A program made the position numbers and the translations under genes. From Gemmatimonadota bacterium (lineage in GTDB: Bacteria; Latescibacterota; UBA2968; UBA8231), in contig JABJJN010000080.1 of the NCBI GenBank assembly GCA_018660835.1, positions 186,001-250,000 of the forward strand: a stretch of 64,000 bases of DNA. The letters are read 5' to 3'. A model generated the notes under the pieces. It worked only from the letters and a program-made list of their open reading frames with translations. It was not told where the DNA came from and did not search any database. The stretch's first letter is position 1. Every line of letters starts with the position of its first letter. Of the stretch, positions 52,901 to 59,949 are shown in pieces.

Positions 52901-55490
52901 CGTCGTTGAGGCGATCGACCGTGACTTGACCGCTTCTGCCAGCCCTGTGCGGGTCGCAGTACGAGTGCACCCACCCTACGGTGACATCGTCTTGTATGCG
53001 AGTCTGGTGACAGTTCTGCTTGGCCTGGTTTGGTCCGGGGGCCAGATCGTACAGCGCAATCGGCGACTTGGTGTGGCGCGTGATGAATTGTCTGCCTCAC
53101 TCGACACAGCAGAAGTAGCACGTGCTGAGGCGGACGAAGCACGGCTGGAGGCGGATGCGGCGAACGACGCGAAGAGCACCTTCCTCGCCAGCATGTCGCA
53201 TGAAATCCGCACACCGATGAATGGCATCGTCGGCATGGTCGACATGTTGCGGCGTACGTCGCTGGAGAAGAACCAGGCCGACTATCTGTCCGTCATCGAC
53301 ACCTCAGCCGATGCCTTGCTCGAGCTAATCAACGACATCCTCGACCTGTCGAAGATCGAGGCGGGCAGCATGGAGTTGGAGCGCACTGACTTCGTCCTCT
53401 GGGAGGTGCTGGAGGGGGTCATGAATCTGATGGCCATGCGCGCCCACGAGAAAGGCCTTGAGCTGGTCTGCCGCATCGCCCAGGACGTGCCGGAGGGATT
53501 GGTCGGTGATCCGACACGCTTGCGTCAGGTTGTGGTGAATCTCGTCGGCAATGCGATCAAGTTCACCGCCGAAGGTGAGGTCGTCGTCGATGTCGAGATC
53601 ATGTCACGGGAAGCGGATGCCATCGAACTTCGCTTTGCTGTGCGTGACACGGGAATTGGCATTCCCGCCGACAAGCAGGCACTGATCTTCGAAGCCTTCT
53701 CACAAGCGGACAGTTCCACAACCCGCCAATTTGGTGGCACCGGTTTGGGTCTCAACATTTCGCGCCAGCTCTCCGAGCTTATGGGCGGACATATCTGGAT
53801 CGAGAGTGAAGAGGGCGTGGGTAGTACGTTCCAGTTCAACGCGCACTTTTCTGTCTCTGATATTCGCTCCGACGAGATCGCTGCCGAGCCATGGAAGAAG
53901 CTGCACGAGTCACGCATCCTCGTCGTCGAGACAAATGCCTCCACCCGACAGGTCCTTGAAGAGATGTTTGCCAGCTGGAATCTTGAGGCGACGGCTTTCG
54001 CCTCAGGGGAAGAGGGCCTGGTGGAGCTGCGACGAGCGCATGCGCAGAACAGACCCTACAACCTTGCCCTGCTGGATGCCCATGCGATACCGATGGATGG
54101 AATTGAGATGGCGCGCGAGATTCGACGTCAACCTGGTGTGGTTGAGCATGTGATGATGTTGCTCACGTCGCTGGACGGGCAGGAGGAGATCGACCGCTTC
54201 CGCGCCGTCGGTGTTGAACACACGTTGCGTAAACCCATCACCCAATCCGACCTGCTTGATGGCGTCGTGAGTTGTCTCGGACCTGCCGTTGGCCTCCAGG
54301 GGCGCAGTGATTCGATAGAGGCAGAGGAACGCCTGCCACCATTGGCGATCCTGCTTGCCGACGACAACGAGACGAATCTCTACGTCGCCACGAGCATGCT
54401 TGAAGAGCAGGGGCATCGAGTTACCCAGGCCGAGAATGGCCGCCGCGTGCTGGAGGCGCTGGCAGAATCGACTTTCGACCTCATCCTGATGGATGTGCAA
54501 ATGCCGGAGATGGATGGCTATGAAGCGACCGGCACAATTCGTCAACAGGAAGCCAGCGAGGGTGGCCATATACCCATCATCGGACTCACGGCCAACGCGA
54601 TGCTCGGTGACCGCGAAGCGTGTATCGAGGCGGGCATGGATGAATACGTGCCAAAACCGGTGCGCTGGGCAGCATTGCGTGAGGCGATCGTCGAGTTGGA
54701 GATCACTGGAGTCGTCATCGATCCCAACGAGATCGTAGCGCCCCCGTCGGCAAAGGCATTCGAGACGGAAGCCAGTCTCGACACAACGTCACTCAATGTG
54801 GACGTCCTCGATCCGACGGCGCTGGACAATCTTCAGCGCATGGAAGGACGTGGCGCCATCTCCGTCGACCGCATGTTCACCCTCTTCGTTGACAATGGTG
54901 AACGGATCCTGCCGATCCTCCATGAAGCACTTGAGGCGTCCGATACGGATCGACTGCAATTGGAAGCACACTCCCTGAAAGGCAGTGCCGGCTACCTGGG
55001 TGCGAAGAAGCTGGAAGCGATCTGCCAATGGGTAGAAGATCGGGGACGTGACGCCAACCTGACCGATGTTCCTGACTTGCTCGTACAGATGAAGGACTGT
55101 TTTGAAGAGGCTCGCCAGGCCTTGCTACAGGTCCTGCCAGCCACTGAAGGCACCGCGGCAACCACCATCGAATCACCGGATCAGTGGAGCATCGATGCCT
55201 TGGCCCCCCCTGCCCGAGCCCAACTCTCCCAGCTCGTCACTGAGCTCGACGCACTCAATCCTCGTTGGACGCGACTTGCCTCCACGATGGACATCACCGA
55301 GGCCGAAGGATTCGCCGAAGACATCGGGCAAATGGCTGCGTCCCACGGGTGTGCGCCTCTGCAACAGTGGGGGGAAACCCTCGCCGACAGTAGCCGGCAG
55401 TTCGACATTACCGGTGTGCAGACGATGATCAGTCAGTTCCCCGAGGTCATCGACCGCCTGCGTGGCTGGGCCAACGCGGAATCGGCCTGA
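49992..55490 (+). CDS. Giant hybrid two-component sensor with 14 propeller repeats
   Basis: A hybrid sensor of about 1832 residues (numbered from TTG 49992). Residues ~15-190 resemble a CBM9 module; 310-887 are fourteen reg_prop blades (LWFGTWGGGISRYDG type), two seven-bladed propellers; 890-998 is Y_Y_Y; 999-1020 is a membrane helix. Then come HisKA (His1070 in SMSHEIRTPMNG), HATPase (NLVGNAIKFT, GGTGLGLNIS), a first receiver with Asp1362 but ETN in place of the acidic pair, a full second receiver (Asp1501), HPt (His1660 in AHSLKGSAG) and a further helical tail. TTG is the first allowed start, yet an in-frame hydrophobic stretch (GLTASALLLCSGSPLLA) begins upstream of it. Confidence 0.88.
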   Translation: MLCSGSPLLADSRVAIALSSSQIIVDGRFDDWPASAAVYPLKRVTHGDEPTDARDLSGNFRLAWDNQGGLYVAVEITDQEHVIAQSGGDWRSQDGLELFLQTFGERETATTQVALWGDRLVGGNRGVSMEQTESDGKRWLEWRIDAKAHGLDITAGALLGFDIAVNDRDRQGFTTAMWGMPGQSATGLGQVLLLPPDLGTATLTGTIRRDATPVARGSVRVSSTQFSNWSWDLQADRQGQFALRLPYGRYDVRPTATHDGNVTGELGADGLNLDVVLQSTMVVGRLGSGTVIAAGEGTPVEASFGIQQGLWRTYGLPDGLGSTIIDAIFQDTDGYLWFGTQGGISRYDGADFTTYTIDEGLAYNGVSAIAEDSDGVLWFGTWGGGLSRYDGDTFTTYTTADGLTDDVVLALHADAQGRLWIGTQSGLNRLDKGQLVAYSVRDGLPHKQVGAIAETATGDMWFGTWGGGISHFDGTRFTTYTSADGLAHDEINDIAVDADGSLWLATQGGVSHYKDGVFQSFTEADGLAHDGASSLAFDSHGTLWIGTWEAGVSRLNGDHFATYTSADGLSHDEVSVITADTDGHLWFGTWGGGISRFDGANFIHFNNTILSGSGQALWEDGQGQVWVGTDDGLYRYDGSHMHRYSTEDGLAHDAINAITEDKEGRLWIGTQGGLSRYEGKRSFTTFTTADGLAHDWVNAVLVASNNDLWIGTWGGGASRFDGETFVTYDATAGVGHDWINTIYEDGFSRLWFGTKGGGVTRLDDDQFMRLTSDDGLAANWVWAIAEDEDGVMWFATDNGVSRYEDEQLTTLTAKDGLSSDHVSSILLDDRGRFWFGTDGGGITLFDGEVLQDVLVRDGLQDNVVHALLQDQSGDVWIATSRGLTLHRPRVAPPPIHLVDVVADGRYGPVDTLSISAAQDYLAFEFEGISFKTRPGALLYRYRLQGLDEEWRLTGVPRVEYVDLPLGDYTFVVEAIDRDLTASASPVRVAVRVHPPYGDIVLYASLVTVLLGLVWSGGQIVQRNRRLGVARDELSASLDTAEVARAEADEARLEADAANDAKSTFLASMSHEIRTPMNGIVGMVDMLRRTSLEKNQADYLSVIDTSADALLELINDILDLSKIEAGSMELERTDFVLWEVLEGVMNLMAMRAHEKGLELVCRIAQDVPEGLVGDPTRLRQVVVNLVGNAIKFTAEGEVVVDVEIMSREADAIELRFAVRDTGIGIPADKQALIFEAFSQADSSTTRQFGGTGLGLNISRQLSELMGGHIWIESEEGVGSTFQFNAHFSVSDIRSDEIAAEPWKKLHESRILVVETNASTRQVLEEMFASWNLEATAFASGEEGLVELRRAHAQNRPYNLALLDAHAIPMDGIEMAREIRRQPGVVEHVMMLLTSLDGQEEIDRFRAVGVEHTLRKPITQSDLLDGVVSCLGPAVGLQGRSDSIEAEERLPPLAILLADDNETNLYVATSMLEEQGHRVTQAENGRRVLEALAESTFDLILMDVQMPEMDGYEATGTIRQQEASEGGHIPIIGLTANAMLGDREACIEAGMDEYVPKPVRWAALREAIVELEITGVVIDPNEIVAPPSAKAFETEASLDTTSLNVDVLDPTALDNLQRMEGRGAISVDRMFTLFVDNGERILPILHEALEASDTDRLQLEAHSLKGSAGYLGAKKLEAICQWVEDRGRDANLTDVPDLLVQMKDCFEEARQALLQVLPATEGTAATTIESPDQWSIDALAPPARAQLSQLVTELDALNPRWTRLASTMDITEAEGFAEDIGQMAASHGCAPLQQWGETLADSSRQFDITGVQTMISQFPEVIDRLRGWANAESA

Positions 55491-55493
55491 GCC

Positions 55494-56309
55494 TCAGACA
55501 CCATACACTCCTGCTGCTGTTCCACCGAGAATCGCAGCTCGCTCCTGCTCACTCAGATCGACTGCCTGTGTGCGCACGATCTCTACAATCTGTCGATAGG
55601 TAAGTTGGCGCCCTGCAGGGGGCCAGTCGCTGCCGAACATCAATCGATCTGCGCCCAGTACGTCCCGTAGCCGATACAGATACGCCAGTGCCGTAGGACA
55701 GTGAAAATCCCAGGCTGTGTCGGCGACGCTGTAGAAGGCGGACACTTTGACGAAGAGGTTGTCCGCTGCCGCCGCCGCATCAAGACCGCCAAAATTCTCG
55801 TCGTCCGCTGCGATCCCGCCCCCTTTGGGCAGACCAAAGTGGTTCATCACGAAACGCACACTCGGGTAGCGACGTGCCAATTCAATAATGTGAGCATAAT
55901 TAGGCGGCGTGACCTGAAGATTGCATACGAGGCCACTCACCTGAAAGGCGATCCAGATCGCCTCGTGCTCAGTCGTTGTCATCCACTCCAGGTCTGGTGT
56001 TCTTGGATAACAACTGATCGCGACAGAGCCGAACTGAGCGCGCGCTGCAGCGATCCGCTCTGGCGCATCCGGTGCGTCGAGGGGAACATCTGTCATGGCG
56101 GCTAACTGCTCAGGATGCTCCTTGGCCCAGCGTCCACAATCAGCGTTGTTCTGCGGCGAAGAGTCCGCCACAACGGGTAACATCAGGGCTTTGTCGACAC
56201 CCGCATCCTGCATGTGATAGAGCAGGCGATCGACTCGTCCCATATCCTGAAATGGTGTCATGGAGGGATAGTCCTCCAGCGTGTGCACATGGGCATCGAT
56301 GATTCTCAT
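55494..56309 (-). CDS. Amidohydrolase family protein (amidohydrolase 2 type)
   Basis: A 271-residue metal-dependent TIM-barrel hydrolase. The HxH motif is in IIDAHVHTLEDY at the N-terminus; a metal His lies in VRFVMNHFGLPKGGG and the catalytic Asp in LMFGSDWPPAGRQ. This places it in the amidohydrolase-2 group (ACMSD/lactonase-like). It may hydrolyse lactones or decarboxylate aromatic acids. The open frame to 56381 is not used: ATG at 56309 starts the HxH motif directly and AAGGAAGG lies upstream. It is divergent from a PhyH gene, 33 bases away, and ends four bases from the sensor kinase. Confidence 0.85.
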   Translation of the reverse strand: MRIIDAHVHTLEDYPSMTPFQDMGRVDRLLYHMQDAGVDKALMLPVVADSSPQNNADCGRWAKEHPEQLAAMTDVPLDAPDAPERIAAARAQFGSVAISCYPRTPDLEWMTTTEHEAIWIAFQVSGLVCNLQVTPPNYAHIIELARRYPSVRFVMNHFGLPKGGGIAADDENFGGLDAAAAADNLFVKVSAFYSVADTAWDFHCPTALAYLYRLRDVLGADRLMFGSDWPPAGRQLTYRQIVEIVRTQAVDLSEQERAAILGGTAAGVYGV

Positions 56310-56342
56310 GTACTTACGATCCTTCCTTCCCGAGAGAAGAGC

Positions 56343-57143
56343 ATGCCCGCTGAATCGCAGCGAGACTTTTTTGAAGAACACGGATATCTCATCATCGACG
56401 ACCTGTTATCGTCGGATGAACTGGACATGTGCCGTAGCGAAATTGAACGCCTCCATGTGCTCGCCGCCGATCTGGAGGCGACAGGCAAACCGGAGGCCCG
56501 ACAATTTCAGCGTGAACCTCACGCTGAGGCGACGCATCAAGACGATGGCCTGCCACTACTGCGCAAGGTAGAGAACACGGGCCAATTCTCCGAACCCTTC
56601 CGCACGCTGTCCACGCACGACCGACTCATTCCTGTGATCCAACAGTTGATCGGCCCCGATCTGCTTCTCTATCGGTCGACACTGATGCTCAAACCTGCCC
56701 ACCACGGTTCAGCCCACGCCCTGCATCAGGACTCAGCGTATTGGCCGATGGAGCCACCGACACTGGTCACCGTCAGCATCGCCCTCAATGAAGCGACCGC
56801 GGAGAATGGCTGCATCCAAGTCATCCCCGGTAGCCACAAATGGGGCCTGCAGGAGTGGGGCCTGATTACACGCACTGATGATGCAATCACTTCTCGTGAT
56901 GACATCGATGTCAGCAAGAGAATCGATGTCCCTTTAAGAGCCGGAAGTGCCGTGTGCTTTCACAGCTTGATGGTTCATGGCTCTGGAGCAAATCAGTCTC
57001 CCCATCCGAGAAATACAGCACTCTATGCCTACTTCTCACCTGTCGTCCGTTATGCACCCAAAGAAGGACAACCGACGCAGAGGTCTTTTCCCGTCATCGC
57101 CGGTCTCGATGGCCAAGCGGAATTCACGCTCACGGCGAGCTGA
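56343..57143 (+). CDS. Phytanoyl-CoA dioxygenase (PhyH) family protein (second copy)
   Basis: A 266-residue Fe(II)/2-oxoglutarate oxygenase. It starts SQRDFFEEHGYLIIDDLLSS, has ALHQDSAYWPM (iron His and Asp) near residue 130, IQVIPGSHKWG, and VHGSGANQSPHPRNT with the distal His and an Arg for 2-oxoglutarate. It differs from the PhyH at 21879 in length and in the iron-site context. GAGAGAAG precedes the ATG; a longer frame from 56214 overlaps the divergent amidohydrolase gene. A shared regulatory interval of 33 bases suggests joint control of the two. Confidence 0.87.
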   Translation: MPAESQRDFFEEHGYLIIDDLLSSDELDMCRSEIERLHVLAADLEATGKPEARQFQREPHAEATHQDDGLPLLRKVENTGQFSEPFRTLSTHDRLIPVIQQLIGPDLLLYRSTLMLKPAHHGSAHALHQDSAYWPMEPPTLVTVSIALNEATAENGCIQVIPGSHKWGLQEWGLITRTDDAITSRDDIDVSKRIDVPLRAGSAVCFHSLMVHGSGANQSPHPRNTALYAYFSPVVRYAPKEGQPTQRSFPVIAGLDGQAEFTLTAS

Positions 57144-57158
57144 TTTCAATACAGCTCC

Positions 57159-59132
57159 TTAGCGCTTTGCCAGCCCGGCCGCTTGCAGAGCGCGTCGCAG
57201 GCGGGCCCCACGCAGGGGTTGCATCTGCACGTCCCATGGTTCGTCTAAACTCAGTCGCTTGCCCAGCGCCGTGTAGATATCGGGTAGATCGAAGTGCGAC
57301 AGTACATCGCGGACAAAATTTGCCGCAGGCCAGGACACGAGTGGGGCTTCCGCCATCGCTTGGTAGGACAAGGGGGCGCCTCGCAAGGTCACCTGTTGAA
57401 CGCGCTCGTGCAGCAGTGCAGCATACGCTGCAAGGACGGCCCCCTGCCCACGGCCACTCAGCGTGACACGTTTTGCCCCTTCAGCCACCAACAGATCGAT
57501 CGTGGACAATACGTCGTGAACTCGTTTGCCGAGCCAACTCTCGCCGAAAAGCAATTCATGCCCGTGAAACATGTAGTCCATGCCATAGGGATGAAAGAAC
57601 TCACCCGCCTCATCTGCTCGCGTTTCTCCTAACCCTCTGACATCAAGCAGATAGATCTCTCTGCCCCCCGCGGTGGTGGTGACCCAGCGATCCGTGTTTT
57701 CCTCAAGCGAGGCCACGTGCGGAAGATGCAGGTGCACGGCCGACTCGACATCCAGTGTGTGCACGCGAGAGGCATCCGGCATCGGCTTGTGGAGAATGGA
57801 CCGAATGTCACCGGGGCCACTTTCCACAGCGTATCTGGCAAGCCGTTGGCCGCTGGCACTCTTTGATCGCAGAATGCGGAAGTGTGGCGTCTGCTGTCGT
57901 TTAGGCAGGTGCAGAGATTGCGCTACAACCTTGCGCAGATCGCCGACAGACAGACGTGGTCGTGTGGAAGAAATACTCTGAGCCTGCGTGGCGATTAATT
58001 CGTAAATAGGCGTCGCCCCCGCCTCGATGGTGTTACCTGTGGGTGTCACCTGCGCCTCTTGTGCATCGACTTCGACGATGGTGCGAAGCTTCTTTGCCGT
58101 CGTCTGCGCGTGTTCCCCAAAAAAGCCAACCATCGCCTCCTGATTGTCCTCGAAGAACCCGTGTCCGTGACCACCCACGAAGAGTTCCGTCGAGTTGGCA
58201 GGAGCTCCCAGCACGTCGTAGAAGGCACGCAACTCGTCATAGGACTCCTGCAGACCACGACGGTCGAAGAAGCAATACTGCTGTCCCAGCAACATGACCG
58301 GATCTGGCGCCCTGGCAATGTAAAAATCCGCCAATTCCAATCCTGCCCCGAGCACACCGGGCGGATACTGCTCGCAGTCAGCAGGTAGCTCATTTTCCAG
58401 ATTGCTGAGGAAGGTGGTGACAAAGCAACTCGGTGCGGCCATGGTGAAACGCGGCTCCATCGCCCACAGCCACGATGTCATCGTGCCCCCACCGGAGTTC
58501 CCTGTCAGCCCGACACGATGGCGATCGACTTCCGGTCGAGCGAGCAGCACGTCGAGGGCGCGGATACCATCCCATGTGCGCCACATCCCAAACCACTCGC
58601 CTACCAACTCCAGTTGCTTGCCCATCATATTATGGGCGTGACAGCAGTTGCTGACAGCAGTACGATCCGGCAGGTCGGCGTATTGGTCACGCTCGCCCTG
58701 GTTGAAGGGATCGTAGATCAGCACGACATAGCCGTTGCGTGCCAGCCGCTGGCAGAAGCCCTGGTATTTCGGTTCGAGTTTGCCATTGTCGCTGTGACCA
58801 CACGTTCCGAGCACGGCAGGTGCCTTGCTGTCCAACTGCTTGGGCACATAGAGGTGTGCCGTGACCAGGCAACCGGGACGAGATTCGAAGGTCAACTTCT
58901 CAAGTCGATAGTGGCGCGTCTCGATGACCCCCGTCACCTGCGTATTCAGCGGCGTCTTGGCAGGCTTGGGCCCGAAGGCCTGGCGGATGGACTTACGCAC
59001 ACGACGCTGGTAGGCGTGCGCCTGAGCTGGGGTGCGAATGGCGGCGAGACGATCCTGGCGCTCGGATCGCATGCGACGGACGCGTTCAACGAAGTCGTCG
59101 TGCACCATATGACCATAGCCATTCGTACTCAT
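57159..59132 (-). CDS. Two-domain alpha/beta hydrolase (acetyl-xylan-esterase-like)
   Basis: A 657-residue protein with two successive alpha/beta-hydrolase-like domains. The first has the nucleophile elbow GLTGNSGGGT (Ser213) and a His in VGGHGHGFFED. In the second, the elbow reads LSGRGQGA, with Gly where Ser would be, so the second domain probably lacks esterase activity. No signal peptide is visible. GGAGAGCAGG is close to the ATG. Members of this type remove acetyl groups from xylan or act on other sugar esters. It ends 15 bases from the PhyH gene on the other strand. Confidence 0.72.
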   Translation of the reverse strand: MSTNGYGHMVHDDFVERVRRMRSERQDRLAAIRTPAQAHAYQRRVRKSIRQAFGPKPAKTPLNTQVTGVIETRHYRLEKLTFESRPGCLVTAHLYVPKQLDSKAPAVLGTCGHSDNGKLEPKYQGFCQRLARNGYVVLIYDPFNQGERDQYADLPDRTAVSNCCHAHNMMGKQLELVGEWFGMWRTWDGIRALDVLLARPEVDRHRVGLTGNSGGGTMTSWLWAMEPRFTMAAPSCFVTTFLSNLENELPADCEQYPPGVLGAGLELADFYIARAPDPVMLLGQQYCFFDRRGLQESYDELRAFYDVLGAPANSTELFVGGHGHGFFEDNQEAMVGFFGEHAQTTAKKLRTIVEVDAQEAQVTPTGNTIEAGATPIYELIATQAQSISSTRPRLSVGDLRKVVAQSLHLPKRQQTPHFRILRSKSASGQRLARYAVESGPGDIRSILHKPMPDASRVHTLDVESAVHLHLPHVASLEENTDRWVTTTAGGREIYLLDVRGLGETRADEAGEFFHPYGMDYMFHGHELLFGESWLGKRVHDVLSTIDLLVAEGAKRVTLSGRGQGAVLAAYAALLHERVQQVTLRGAPLSYQAMAEAPLVSWPAANFVRDVLSHFDLPDIYTALGKRLSLDEPWDVQMQPLRGARLRRALQAAGLAKR

Positions 59133-59232
59133 CCTGCTCTCCTCGGCTGAGCGTATATCTTTGTGACACTGCTGTGGACCCACAATTTGTAGCGGAAAGG
59201 CTCAGGACGCCATCGTCGATCAGACAAGCAGG

Positions 59233-59649
59233 GTGCTCATCGGTTGGCGCGAATGGGTCGGCCTGCCCGAGTTGGGCATCGAGCGGATCAAAGGTAAGAT
59301 CGATACGGGCGCCAGAACGTCAGCCCTGCATGCTGTCGAATGTGAACAGTATTTCGATGAAGGCGTTCTCCGAATCCGCTTTCGCGTCTATCCGAATCAG
59401 CGCGACTCGACGACCAACGTCCTGTGCGACGCCGAGGTCGTAGACGAACGCAGTGTGCGCAGATCAACTGGAAATGTTGAAGTGCGTCCTGTCATTCGTA
59501 CGCCCGTCACCATCGGCACGACATCCTGGCTCATCGACATCACCCTGACCGATCGCGCCAGCATGGGTTTCCGTCTGTTGCTGGGACGCCAGGCCTTGCG
59601 TGCGCGTGTGACCGTGGACCCGTCGCGATCCTTTCAGGTCTCATCCTGA
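59233..59649 (+). CDS. Retropepsin-like zinc protease (RimK-associated type)
   Basis: A 138-residue protein of the 'ATP-dependent zinc protease' family (Zn_protease), a retropepsin-like fold. The sequence opens LIGWREWVGLPELGI; the active Asp is in KIDTGARTSALHA, and a matching strand MGFRLLLGRQAL lies near the end. RimK is not present in the window. The start is uncertain: GTG at 59233 has no good ribosome site, and the frame is open 22 codons further. It runs convergently with the small HTH gene, whose 3' end overlaps its own by 16 bases. Confidence 0.72.
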   Translation: MLIGWREWVGLPELGIERIKGKIDTGARTSALHAVECEQYFDEGVLRIRFRVYPNQRDSTTNVLCDAEVVDERSVRRSTGNVEVRPVIRTPVTIGTTSWLIDITLTDRASMGFRLLLGRQALRARVTVDPSRSFQVSS

Positions 59650-59849
59650 TGCAGAAGATCTTGTCGCTCACACTCGAGAAACTCGCAGATCCGGGCAATG
59701 AGCTCTTCCTCTACGTCGTCTTCGCCGTTGACGAGGATCGCCGTAAGCCGCTCGTAACTGATGCCGAGACCATTGGCCATCTGATGCTTGAAGAGGAAAT
59801 TTTTCCGCACCATCATCTTCTGCATCGCGCGTGGATCGATTCTTGTCAT
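59634..59849 (-). CDS. Small XRE-type HTH protein
   Basis: A 71-residue protein with a single helix-turn-helix of the XRE type: KNFLFKHQMANGLGISYERLTAIL (first two helices and recognition helix), then GEDDVEEELIARICEFLE. It is likely a small DNA-binding repressor, perhaps of itself or the divergent ABC transporter gene 100 bases upstream. The ATG at 59849 has only a weak purine run. A longer frame reaches 59951 but overlaps the transporter start. Its 3' end overlaps the zinc-protease gene by 16 bases on the opposite strand. Confidence 0.6.
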   Translation of the reverse strand: MTRIDPRAMQKMMVRKNFLFKHQMANGLGISYERLTAILVNGEDDVEEELIARICEFLECERQDLLHQDET

Positions 59850-59949
59850 GTCGTCTAAACTCGTCACCCTTGGACGCCGCAGCCAGCCAAGGCTCGTTTG
59901 ACGCCGTCTAGGGTTGCCGCCACAGGCGGCGCCCTGTACCATCCGAGTC

